Below, in pieces: positions 1 through 6,419 of a stretch of DNA of 6,474 bases (its first letter is position 1; every line of letters begins with the position of its first letter). Location of the stretch: positions 1-6,474 of the forward strand of contig SVTU01000080.1 of assembly GCA_015063655.1 (NCBI GenBank), in the 5' to 3' direction. This stretch comes from Oscillospiraceae bacterium (GTDB lineage: Bacteria; Bacillota; Clostridia; Oscillospirales; CAG-272). The notes under the pieces are model-generated. The model did not search any database, had not been told where the DNA came from, and saw nothing but the letters and a program-made list of their open reading frames with translations. The position numbers and the translations under genes were made by a program.

Positions 1-591
1 GCACACACGGGCGAGCAGGTCAGCGCCGAGGCACTGTGCGGGCGTCTGCTGAAATTTCTTCCCTATATCCGTCATGGCGGTGTGACCTTTTCGGGCGGCG
101 AGCCAACCTTGCAGGCCGATTTTGTGAGAGCCTGCACCGACATTCTGCACGCTCACGGCCTGCACGTCGCCATCGACACGTGCGGTGAGCTTCAAAATGA
201 TGCGGTCTCCGCTCTGCTCGACGCCGTCGATCTTGTGCTTCTCGACGTCAAGGCAACCAAGGAAGACGCCTACCGTGTCCTCACGGGGGGACACCTTGCC
301 AACACCCTGCAAACGCTTGATGCGTGCAACCGAAAGAAAAAGGACGTGTGGATACGGCAGGTCATCGTGCCAAATCTCAACGACACCGACGAGGACGCCG
401 ACAGGCTGTGCGCCCTGCTCTCCCCCTACTCCTGTATTCGCCGTGTTGAGCTGCTGCCCTTCCGCAAGCTCTGCCTTGAGAAATACGCCTCGCTCGGCCT
501 CTCCTTTCCCCTCTCCGACACGCCCGAGGCCGACCCAAAGCGTGTCAAGCTCCTACAGGAGCGCATACAAACGGCTCTCTCCCTAATCTAA
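1..591 (+). CDS. pflA: Pyruvate formate-lyase activating enzyme, C-terminal part (5' end outside window)
   Basis: Radical SAM glycyl-radical-enzyme activase. By family knowledge it cleaves S-adenosylmethionine at a [4Fe-4S] cluster and abstracts a hydrogen from a glycine of pyruvate formate-lyase, switching on anaerobic pyruvate cleavage to acetyl-CoA and formate in the cytoplasm. The reading frame is open from the first base, giving 196 visible codons. Seen, counting from the first codon: GGVTFSGGEP (26-35, the SAM-contacting GGEP motif), IDTCG (58-62), LDVK (81-84), WIRQVIVP (117-124) and ELLPF (150-154). These appear in the same order in E. coli PflA, which has 246 residues, so roughly 50 N-terminal residues, including the CxxxCxxC cluster motif, lie upstream of the window. 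An internal GTG at 82 falls within the conserved GGVTF motif and is not the start. The partner pflB is not in the window and may lie just upstream. The gene ends 12 bp before a shared terminator. A related activase for another glycyl radical enzyme is possible but less likely. Confidence 0.9.
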   Translation, partial: AHTGEQVSAEALCGRLLKFLPYIRHGGVTFSGGEPTLQADFVRACTDILHAHGLHVAIDTCGELQNDAVSALLDAVDLVLLDVKATKEDAYRVLTGGHLANTLQTLDACNRKKKDVWIRQVIVPNLNDTDEDADRLCALLSPYSCIRRVELLPFRKLCLEKYASLGLSFPLSDTPEADPKRVKLLQERIQTALSLI

Positions 592-603
592 AAACAAAAA
601 ATC

Positions 604-637
604 GGGGCTGTCTCAAATTTGCATTTGAGACAGCCCC
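604..637. terminator. Bidirectional intrinsic terminator between convergent genes
   Basis: Two perfectly complementary 15-base arms, GGGGCTGTCTCAAAT (604-618) and its reverse complement (623-637), enclose a TTGC loop. On the minus strand the stem is followed by GATTTTTTGTTTTT, a strong U-tract that ends the lipoprotein transcript 20 bp after its stop codon. On the plus strand only TTT follows, so termination of pflA is probably weaker. The arms resemble a sequence that recurs at intergenic terminators and some insertion-sequence ends in Bacillota. That resemblance is from memory and was not searched. Confidence 0.9.
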
Positions 638-657
638 TTTGGTGTCCTTATGGACGA

Positions 658-2322
658 TTATTTGGTAAAGAAGTAGTAGGTGTAGCCGTCCTCGGTCTCT
701 TCACCGCCAAAGACGCCACCCTTGGTAGCGAAAGGCATAAACTCAAGACTCGTCTTAGTCTCGATCACCAGCTCGCCCTCAACGTTGTAGTACTCGTAGC
801 CGTCCTCGGTCTCAAGCACGTAGCAGCCGATAGCGGGTGCTACATCGTAGTCAAGAACCTTCTCGTCGTCGGAGGAGTAGATCACAGTCTCTTCACCATT
901 GTGGAGCAGGATCGCATCGAATCCCTCATCCGTCTCTTCCTCGATGATCACAGCGCCGCCAACAGTACCCTCGGCATCGCCCTTGTTCTCAGCAAAGTGG
1001 TAAACGATCTCGAAGTCAAGGTCATAGATGGCCTTTTCGCCCACAAAGTACTCACCCGTGAACTCCAAGGTGTCGTTAGCGATCATGTTGATCAGCTTGC
1101 CGTTCTTATCCAGAATGCCAACACCGTTCAGACCCTGAACGAGGTACATGTCGGAAGACAGCTTCTTGAAGGACAGTATGCCTTTGGTGCTGATCTTCTG
1201 CGTATCGAAGAACTTGAGGGACTTGCCAACCTTACCCTTGTTGCTGAGCAGGAACATATCGATTCCGTCCTGAGAATCGTTGATTCTCTTGTCCTCGATA
1301 GCGTAGCCGACTGCGATGTTATCGAACTTGTCGGTGTACAGATTGTTCTCGGCCTCAGCATCATACAGATCGCTGTTGGGAACAACGGCGGTAAGCAAGT
1401 AATCCATCTTGACGCTCTTCAGCGTTCCCTTAACGGAATTGAAGACGTAGGTCTGCAGATCGTACTTCTCGGTAATACCCTCAAAACCGAAGTCATAGTA
1501 ATCGTACTTCTTAGCGTTCTCATCAAGCTTAACGGCATACTGAACCAGAACGTTGCCGTCCTCCAGAGGAGCGATCAGGTTCACGGAAGCATAGCCGGGA
1601 GCGAAGAAGGAAGAAACATAGTGGAAGGTACGGTCATATACGTAGAAGCAGTTAGGACGCTCGCTGTTGATGGCGGTGGGAACGACAAAGAAATCGCCTG
1701 CCACAACGGCATTCTCGTTCTTAATGACGTATTCGGGAACCGCAGTGGGGTTCACCAATGCACCGTCAGCGTCGATGTCGTACGCTACATCATCGTAGAT
1801 AACGAGATCGGCAAAGGCAACGGGTGCCTGATAGCAATAATCGGAGGTAGCAACCTCTTCGCCCGTGATATCGTACAGATAGAACTCGGCGTCGATGTCT
1901 GCAAAGGGATTCTCAGGGAGCTTGCCGCCCTCGGATTCCTCAGCTGCGGGAGCAGGCTCTTCGGCCTCTTCCTCGGCAACCTTAGCAACGAATACGAGAG
2001 GAAGATTGTCAACCAGCTGGAACAGGTACAACTCATCCTTTGCCTCGATGGTCTTAACGATCTCACCGGTGCGCAGGTTCAGGAATTTGTATGTAACCGA
2101 ATCCTCCTCGGCCTTCTGCAGGACGATAACCTCTTGGTTATACTCCTCGATCTCGTAGTCCTCGATCTCCTCAAGCTCGGTATAACCGGTGAAGGGATCG
2201 GCAACTACCTTGTAGTCCTCGTTAAAGACCTTCTTCATGGATACGGTGCCACCGCAAGCGGTCAGCATCATGGCCAACATCAGAAAGACTGCAACAAGAG
2301 ATAGAATTCCGGACTTTTTCAT
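658..2322 (-). CDS. Secreted acidic lipoprotein of unknown function, possible beta-propeller-like repeats
   Basis: I do not recognise a named family. The 554-residue product starts with MKKSG and a hydrophobic stretch (6-20), then the lipobox LTAC with Cys23, so it should be a signal peptidase II-processed lipoprotein on the outer face of the membrane. The mature part has no further membrane segment and is rich in Asp, Glu and Tyr. A Glu/Pro/Ala-rich linker lies at about 117-133. Many short segments of aromatic or hydrophobic residues plus a D-x-x-G type turn recur: LNLRTGEIV (81-89), YDITGEEV (150-157), ILDKNGKLI (403-411), YNVEGELVI (512-520). This suggests a beta-rich repeat fold such as a propeller or WG-like repeats, which is inference. 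Two near-identical EDGYxYY motifs sit at 506-512 and 544-550. The start at 2322 is fixed by the signal peptide, an AAGGAG site six bases upstream and a promoter about 45 bp upstream. The in-frame extension to 2463 crosses that promoter and is not translated. The gene has its own promoter and terminator. Confidence 0.85.
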   Translation of the reverse strand: MKKSGILSLVAVFLMLAMMLTACGGTVSMKKVFNEDYKVVADPFTGYTELEEIEDYEIEEYNQEVIVLQKAEEDSVTYKFLNLRTGEIVKTIEAKDELYLFQLVDNLPLVFVAKVAEEEAEEPAPAAEESEGGKLPENPFADIDAEFYLYDITGEEVATSDYCYQAPVAFADLVIYDDVAYDIDADGALVNPTAVPEYVIKNENAVVAGDFFVVPTAINSERPNCFYVYDRTFHYVSSFFAPGYASVNLIAPLEDGNVLVQYAVKLDENAKKYDYYDFGFEGITEKYDLQTYVFNSVKGTLKSVKMDYLLTAVVPNSDLYDAEAENNLYTDKFDNIAVGYAIEDKRINDSQDGIDMFLLSNKGKVGKSLKFFDTQKISTKGILSFKKLSSDMYLVQGLNGVGILDKNGKLINMIANDTLEFTGEYFVGEKAIYDLDFEIVYHFAENKGDAEGTVGGAVIIEEETDEGFDAILLHNGEETVIYSSDDEKVLDYDVAPAIGCYVLETEDGYEYYNVEGELVIETKTSLEFMPFATKGGVFGGEETEDGYTYYFFTK

Positions 2323-2328
2323 AATTTT

Positions 2329-2334
2329 CTCCTT
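2329..2334 (-). promoter_or_regulatory. Ribosome binding site fixing the lipoprotein start
   Basis: AAGGAG on the minus strand, six bases before the ATG at 2322. It supports the MKKSG start rather than the longer open frame, whose upstream part overlaps the promoter. Confidence 0.85.
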
Positions 2335-2367
2335 ATCAATGAAGTATTTGGGGATTACCCTTATAGC

Positions 2368-2396
2368 ATTATAGCACGCTATACCGTTTTTGTCAA
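2368..2396 (-). promoter_or_regulatory. Consensus housekeeping promoter of the lipoprotein gene
   Basis: On the minus strand TTGACA (2396-2391) and TATAAT (2373-2368) are both perfect and separated by exactly 17 bases. TGC directly precedes the -10 box, giving an extended -10 element. Transcription should start near 2361, leaving a leader of about 39 bases. The match to the vegetative sigma-factor consensus suggests strong constitutive expression. No operator was recognised. Confidence 0.85.
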
Positions 2397-2436
2397 CAGT
2401 TTTTTCACATTTTGTTTGCAAAGTGTTAACGGAAAG

Positions 2437-2471
2437 GCGGCCCTCTGTGCCGACGATGCACAAGGAGCCGC
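2437..2471. terminator. Hairpin terminator after the AEC permease gene
   Basis: Arms 2437-2450 and 2458-2471 enclose a 7-base loop. In the minus-strand RNA 13 of 14 positions pair, two of them G-U, with one C-A mismatch. The hairpin begins 17 bases after the AEC stop codon at 2488. The minus-strand 3' flank is only CTTTCC, a weak U-tract. On the plus strand the stem is followed by TTTTTTCTTTCCTTT, so the hairpin would also stop plus-strand antisense transcription. It separates the transporter operon from the lipoprotein promoter. Confidence 0.7.
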
Positions 2472-2487
2472 TTTTTTCTTTCCTTTA

Positions 2488-3411
2488 TTATATCAATAGA
2501 GCCATCACGGGAATGGTCAGAACGCTCAAAAACGTACCCAAGAGCATCAGATTGGCAGCCGTCTCCTGCCCCTCGCCGATCATCTCCGCAAAGGACAGCA
2601 CCACGCTTGCCACGGGGCAAGCCGTCATGATAAAGGCGCAGGTGCGCACGTTAGGGTCGATCGGCAGCAGCCACAGAATACCAAGCACCGCCAAGGGCAA
2701 TATCAGCTGCTTGATGGCGATCACCGCATACTGGGCGGGGCGAAGCAGCAAAGAGCGTATTGAAACCGTGGCCAACCGCATGCCCATGATCAGCATGCAC
2801 AGCACCGTGGACATACGGGCTAAGATCGAAATGGCATCGGCAAGCAGCTCGGGTGGACGGTAGCCTGTGGCAAGAAAGAGGATCGCCACGGGCAAAGCCA
2901 GCACGATGGGATTAAGCAGCAGCTTGCGCAGACTCATATACCGCTTGTCGTTGGCAATGATGGCAGAGCCTGCCGTCCATCCCAGCACGTTCATGGCAAC
3001 GGTGAACATGGCGGAGAGAGCCGCTGCCGAGGGATACTCGGGCAACAAGGCCTCAAGGATCGGAACGCCCATAAAGCCGCAGTTGGAAAAGCAGGTCGCC
3101 AGCACGTACACACGGTATCTCACGTCCTCTCTTTTCTTGCGGAACAGGAAGAAAAAGGCGATCAGCATGCCGCCCTCCACGAGGACCACAAAGAAGAAGA
3201 TAAAGACAAGCGAGCCTGCGATCCCGCCTCCCCTGCTCGCCTTCATAAAGGAGTCGATGATCAGCATGGGAGAGCATACGTACATCAGAAAACGGGCAAA
3301 ATCGGGAATAGAGCTTTCCTTCACCAGCTTGGTCTTAACCATCAAGAAGCCGGGCAAGGCATACAACAGCATCACAAAGACGGTGGAAAGGGCAATCAAA
3401 AACAGTGTCAT
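2488..3411 (-). CDS. AEC-family (auxin efflux carrier type) permease
   Basis: A 307-residue integral membrane protein with about ten hydrophobic segments (roughly 2-24, 38-56, 65-90, 100-122, 127-150, 166-182, 195-215, 228-248, 256-275, 286-306). Length and topology are usual for bacterial members of the AEC/Mem_trans family. Family-like motifs seen are FSNCGFMGVP (108-117), NPIVLALP (167-174), MSTVLCMLIMGMRLA (200-214) and TACPVASVVLSFAE (263-276) before the last helix. Known members move small organic anions such as malate or malonate, or amino acids. The substrate cannot be read from the sequence. The start is placed at the ATG at 3411, which has AAGGAG five bases upstream. A TTG seven codons earlier is in frame but would put that site inside the coding region. 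The gene lies 33 bp after the NSS transporter gene and is the last of its transcript. Confidence 0.87.
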   Translation of the reverse strand: MTLFLIALSTVFVMLLYALPGFLMVKTKLVKESSIPDFARFLMYVCSPMLIIDSFMKASRGGGIAGSLVFIFFFVVLVEGGMLIAFFFLFRKKREDVRYRVYVLATCFSNCGFMGVPILEALLPEYPSAAALSAMFTVAMNVLGWTAGSAIIANDKRYMSLRKLLLNPIVLALPVAILFLATGYRPPELLADAISILARMSTVLCMLIMGMRLATVSIRSLLLRPAQYAVIAIKQLILPLAVLGILWLLPIDPNVRTCAFIMTACPVASVVLSFAEMIGEGQETAANLMLLGTFLSVLTIPVMALLI

Positions 3412-3416
3412 AGCGT

Positions 3417-3422
3417 CTCCTT
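3417..3422 (-). promoter_or_regulatory. Ribosome binding site deciding the AEC permease start
   Basis: AAGGAG on the minus strand, five bases upstream of the ATG at 3411. It favours that ATG over the in-frame TTG at 3432. Confidence 0.8.
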
Positions 3423-3444
3423 GACTATCCAAAAATGAAGCACA

Positions 3445-4800
3445 TCAAATGGCAATCACGCCAAACGCACTCAGCACGGCACTGACAAGGATCATCAGCA
3501 AGAACACGGGAGCAACGTAACGGATCATCACGCAAAACAGCTTCTTTTTCTTAAAGCGTCCCGTCAGCTCCACCTCCTCCACCAAGGCACGGGGCTTTAG
3601 CACGTAACCGATAAACACGCACGTGCCAAGCGCCACGATGGGCATGAGAATGCTGTTGCTGATAAAATCAAAGAAATCAAGGAAGGGCATGCCGAGCAGC
3701 GTCACGCCGCCCCATGCGCCGTAGCCGAGCGATGAGGGCAAGCCCAGCAGCACAGCCCCAAACAAAACGGCAAGGCAGGAGCCCTTGCGTCCCCATCCCA
3801 GCTTGTCCTGCAAAATAGAGACGACTGTCTCCATCAAGGAGATCGACGAGGTCAGTGCCGCAAACAGCACCAGCACAAAGAACACCGCTCCGATCACCGC
3901 TCCGCCCTTCATGCTGTCAAACACTTTGGGAAGCATCACAAACATAAGACCGGGGCCCTGGCCGAGCGCCTCCTCGTCTCCGCCCGAGAAGGCAAAGACT
4001 GCGGGAATGATCATCAGACCCGCCAAAAAAGCAATGCCCGTGTCAAACAGCTCGATCTGTCTGACCGAGGACTCAATACTCACGTCCTTTTTCATGTACG
4101 AGCCGTAGGTGATGAGAATACCCATCGCAATGGACATGGAATAGAAGAGCTGTCCGCATGCCGCCACCACGGTCATGATGGTGAAATGAGAGAAGTCGGG
4201 CTTGAGGTAGTAGATCACGCCCTGCATAGCGCCAGGCATGCATATGCTGTAGATGGCAATGCCGAGAGACAGCACGACCAGCACAGGCATCATCACCTTA
4301 CTGACCTTCTCAATGCCCTTCTCCACGCCAAACAGCACCACAAGGGCCGTCAGCCCCAGGTAGATGGCAAACCACAGAAGCGGCTCACCCGTCTTGGCAA
4401 TAAAGCCCGAGAAATACGCATCGTTCGCCGCCTCAGCTCCCTTGCCCGTCACAAACACGGCAAGATATTTCGTCACCCATCCGCCGATCACGCAGTAATA
4501 CGGCAAAATAAGCATGGGAATGGCCGAGGACAGCCACCCCAAAAAAGAAAATCGGCGGTCAAGCGCACGGTATGCCCCAATGGGGCTAAGTCCCGTCTTG
4601 CGCCCGAGGGCGATCTCTGCCGTCATCAAGGCAAAGCCAAAGGTCACCGCCAAGATCACGTAAACCAATAAAAAGATCCCACCGCCGTGCTTGGCGGCAA
4701 GATACGGAAAACGCCAAAGGTTGCCAAGCCCCACCGCACTGCCTGCGGCGGCCAGGACAAACCCAAGCTTACTCGTAAAGCTGCTTCTGTTCTTTTCCAT
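3445..4800 (-). CDS. Sodium-dependent amino acid transporter, NSS (neurotransmitter:sodium symporter) family
   Basis: A 451-residue symporter of the LeuT fold that uses the sodium gradient, most likely to import an amino acid. Seen: the TM1 signature GLGNLWRFPY (24-33) with Gly20, Ala22, Val23 and Asn27 in the spacing LeuT uses for its two sodium sites. The unwound TM6 region FYSMSIAMGILITYGSY (219-235) shows Ser221 and Ser223 where LeuT has Thr254 and Ser256, and Met226 where LeuT has Phe259. TM8 has LTSSIS (316-321), with Thr317 and Ser318 at the second sodium site. After TM10 only one more hydrophobic segment follows (about 421-448), giving 11 helices as in bacterial Tyt1 and MhsT rather than 12. 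Those relatives carry aromatic or hydrophobic amino acids, but the substrate here is inference. AGGAG lies six bases before the ATG. Upstream is the glycosyltransferase gene with a hairpin between; downstream is the AEC permease. Confidence 0.93.
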   Translation of the reverse strand: MEKNRSSFTSKLGFVLAAAGSAVGLGNLWRFPYLAAKHGGGIFLLVYVILAVTFGFALMTAEIALGRKTGLSPIGAYRALDRRFSFLGWLSSAIPMLILPYYCVIGGWVTKYLAVFVTGKGAEAANDAYFSGFIAKTGEPLLWFAIYLGLTALVVLFGVEKGIEKVSKVMMPVLVVLSLGIAIYSICMPGAMQGVIYYLKPDFSHFTIMTVVAACGQLFYSMSIAMGILITYGSYMKKDVSIESSVRQIELFDTGIAFLAGLMIIPAVFAFSGGDEEALGQGPGLMFVMLPKVFDSMKGGAVIGAVFFVLVLFAALTSSISLMETVVSILQDKLGWGRKGSCLAVLFGAVLLGLPSSLGYGAWGGVTLLGMPFLDFFDFISNSILMPIVALGTCVFIGYVLKPRALVEEVELTGRFKKKKLFCVMIRYVAPVFLLMILVSAVLSAFGVIAI

Positions 4801-4825
4801 GTTGATCTCCTGTATACATGTTGCG

Positions 4826-4862
4826 GCGCAGGGCCTTGAGCATGGCTCAAGAGGCCCTGCGC
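4826..4862. other. GC-rich intergenic hairpin without U-tract
   Basis: Arms GCGCAGGGCCTTGAG (4826-4840) and 4846-4862 pair fully apart from a two-base bulge, around a CATGG loop. The hairpin fills most of the 69-bp gap between the glycosyltransferase stop (4870) and the NSS start (4800). On the minus strand it is followed by CGCAACATG rather than a run of U, so it is not a standard terminator. It may be a partial terminator, an mRNA stability or processing site, or a Rho-related end. The choice among these is inference. Confidence 0.7.
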
Positions 4863-4869
4863 TTCGTTG

Positions 4870-6159
4870 TCACGGCTGTTCTGTCACAGCTTCCCGTTCT
4901 GTCTGCCCCTCTTTCCTGCCCTTCCGCAGACGGTACAGCGTGATGACCGTGTCGGTCACCGCCACAATGGTCAGCACCGCCGTCATGGGATAGACGAGGA
5001 AGGAGTTGGTCGATAAATACCAGTTAACACGGAACGGAAGCGGGATAAAGGGAACGGTCATGATCAAAACGTAGAACCAATTCTTTCCGCTCAATCGTTC
5101 GTGCCTGAGAAGCATGATCAAGGGAATGAGGAAGAAGGCCCAGCCGTACAGCGACGTCAGAGACGGGATCGCCATAATGGTGGCAAGTCCTATCATCCAC
5201 GTTTTCCACGGCTTGTCCTTATAGAGCCAAGGGGAGATGGCAAAGCAAACGGCACAAACGGCCACCCAAGCGTAGGATACGATGGATACCAGCCACAGGG
5301 GCAAATGCCCGTATGCCGCAATCACCGTCAGCGTTCCGCCGCCGCCCTCGGAGAAGGAGGTGATGTTGCGCAATATCTGCACAAAGATCGCAGGCCCGCC
5401 AAACAAGAAGGAGGGCAGGATCAGCATCAGCATACCGTAAATAAAGCAACGAACCGCCTCACGGTATCGCTTGTCGGCAATCAAAAACCACCCGAATACC
5501 ACAGGGTAAAGCTTTAGGCAGAAGGAGAAGGCCAAGCAAAGCAAACCGATCTCCCGCCACCACGCCTTCTCGCTGTTGTACGTAAAGGCATAGACGAACA
5601 GAGCGATCAGACAAAGCAGAAGCATGTTACCCCGCTCGATCATATAGAGGAAGGGTGCGTTGAATACCGCAAACAGAGCAAAGCCGAATCTCACGCCTCG
5701 CGAGCCCGTCTTCTTCTCATGCACCAGAGCAAAGAAGAACAGCACCAGCACAAGCGTAAAGAGCAGATAAAACAGAATGGCAGAGGAATACTTTGGCCAG
5801 GTGTAGCGATTAAACCATTCCGAATTGTTGTATGACGTGGGGATGAAGCGGGAACAGATCAGATACAGCAGATTGGCCATCGGCGGATAGATCACGTGGT
5901 GAACCGTGTAGGCCGCCTCACCCTGCGCCGCATCACGCACAGAATTGTAGAAATCCATAAACAGATCCTTCGTGCGCAAGAAGAACAGATCCGTGTACTG
6001 TGCATTGCCCATGATCGCATAGATCAGGATATACGTAAGACACCCCGTTGCCATCAAGGCAATAAAGACCGTGCTGGGGTCCTTCCTCTTAACGAAACGC
6101 CCAACCGATTGCCAAAAACGGCCCAAAGCACCTCGAAGCTTGGAAAATAGCAATGCCAT
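4870..6159 (-). CDS. Integral membrane glycosyltransferase, GT87-like (GT-C fold, DUF2029)
   Basis: A polytopic membrane protein of 429 residues with roughly ten to twelve hydrophobic segments, the first at about 30-50 and the last at about 384-408. Tails are basic: FVKRK (22-26) and RLRKGRK (410-416). The pattern fits the GT87 group: an acidic residue in the first outward loop (MDF, Asp69), then YPP (91-93), ERGN (175-178) and KLYP (216-219). Known members are polyprenyl-phosphate-dependent sugar transferases, for example mannosyltransferases of mycobacterial glycolipids. A role in adding a sugar to a cell-envelope lipid or polymer is inference. The frame is open to an ATG at 6240, but the probable promoter -10 box lies at 6246-6251, so transcription would begin at about that ATG, which also lacks a ribosome binding site. 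The ATG at 6159, preceded by AGGAAAGGTGG, is preferred. It is the first of three co-oriented membrane protein genes. Family assignment is moderate. Confidence 0.75.
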   Translation of the reverse strand: MALLFSKLRGALGRFWQSVGRFVKRKDPSTVFIALMATGCLTYILIYAIMGNAQYTDLFFLRTKDLFMDFYNSVRDAAQGEAAYTVHHVIYPPMANLLYLICSRFIPTSYNNSEWFNRYTWPKYSSAILFYLLFTLVLVLFFFALVHEKKTGSRGVRFGFALFAVFNAPFLYMIERGNMLLLCLIALFVYAFTYNSEKAWWREIGLLCLAFSFCLKLYPVVFGWFLIADKRYREAVRCFIYGMLMLILPSFLFGGPAIFVQILRNITSFSEGGGGTLTVIAAYGHLPLWLVSIVSYAWVAVCAVCFAISPWLYKDKPWKTWMIGLATIMAIPSLTSLYGWAFFLIPLIMLLRHERLSGKNWFYVLIMTVPFIPLPFRVNWYLSTNSFLVYPMTAVLTIVAVTDTVITLYRLRKGRKEGQTEREAVTEQP

Positions 6160-6160
6160 C

Positions 6161-6171
6161 CCACCTTTCCT
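6161..6171 (-). promoter_or_regulatory. Ribosome binding site deciding the glycosyltransferase start
   Basis: AGGAAAGGTGG on the minus strand ends one base before the ATG at 6159. The AGGA/AAGG part has suitable spacing. The alternative ATGs at 6207 and 6240 have no comparable upstream sequence. Confidence 0.6.
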
Positions 6172-6245
6172 AAACGTCCGAAAAGCAACCGTTCCCCCTT
6201 CGCCCATGGACAAGAGAAGACCGTGCTTGTTCGCATACATAATTT

Positions 6246-6274
6246 ATTATAACACATCAAAGCAAATAAATCAA
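6246..6274 (-). promoter_or_regulatory. Promoter of the glycosyltransferase gene (possibly of the three-gene operon)
   Basis: On the minus strand TTGATT (6274-6269) and a perfect TATAAT (6251-6246) are separated by 17 bases. The predicted start near 6239 gives a leader of about 80 bases before the preferred ATG at 6159. No other convincing promoter was seen before the NSS or AEC genes, so this one may serve all three. Confidence 0.65.
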
Positions 6275-6292
6275 GTCCCCCTGCAGGATTTT

Positions 6293-6356
6293 CAAAAAAG
6301 AGAAAAAAGGCCGCCCTTTCCTCCCCATTCTCCCCCGTTCCCTTCCCTTTTACCCC
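6293..6356. other. Purine-to-pyrimidine strand-asymmetric tract in the divergent intergenic region
   Basis: The stretch from 6294 to 6310 is all purine on the plus strand, and 6311-6356 is pyrimidine except for four purines (6313, 6327, 6337, 6352). No open frame, RNA gene or clear operator was found here. A weak five-base-pair stem (6306-6310 with 6315-6319) exists, with T-runs on the minus strand. Its role is unknown. It separates the two divergent promoters. Confidence 0.6.
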
Positions 6357-6361
6357 ATCGC

Positions 6362-6413
6362 AAAAAAACTTTGCAAAAAACGCATTGACAAAATGCCCAA
6401 GACAAGGTATAAT
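6362..6413 (+). promoter_or_regulatory. Strong divergent promoter with A-tract upstream region
   Basis: TTGACA (6385-6390) and TATAAT (6408-6413) are both perfect and spaced by exactly 17 bases. Two A-tracts (6362-6368 and 6375-6380) separated by CTTTGC lie just upstream of the -35 box, where UP elements bind the RNA polymerase alpha subunit. Transcription should start near 6420 and run rightward off the window. The combination suggests high expression. Its product is not in the window. Confidence 0.85.
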
Positions 6414-6419
6414 ATACAG

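Noticed and set aside
619..2304. A 561-codon plus-strand open frame antisense to the lipoprotein gene
   Set aside because: It starts with a TTG in the terminator loop and lacks a ribosome binding site. Its translation has no recognisable domain. The opposite strand has a lipobox, ribosome binding site, consensus promoter and terminator, so the open frame is a by-product of codon bias.
2323..2463. N-terminal extension of the lipoprotein to a start at 2463
   Set aside because: It would cross the -35 and -10 boxes and the predicted transcription start, and would bury the signal peptide 47 residues inside the protein.
4186..4671. Plus-strand 161-codon open frame within the NSS transporter gene
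   Set aside because: It lies wholly opposite strongly conserved NSS coding sequence. Its composition, rich in His, Arg and Gln, is typical of a shadow frame, and no ribosome binding site or domain was seen.
4811..4820. TGTATACA as a possible -10 box for a separate NSS promoter
   Set aside because: The match to TATAAT is poor, no -35 box was found (the position falls in the GC-rich hairpin), and it sits too close to the ribosome binding site to leave a normal leader.
6306..6319. Small stem with minus-strand T-runs as a possible terminator
   Set aside because: The stem has only five base pairs, and no minus-strand gene ends upstream of it within the window.
6071..6388. Plus-strand 105-codon open frame spanning the glycosyltransferase N-terminus and the intergenic region
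   Set aside because: Its end is a translation of the pyrimidine tract and the UP-element region, with low-complexity Pro/Ser/Phe content. It overlaps two promoters and shows no ribosome binding site.
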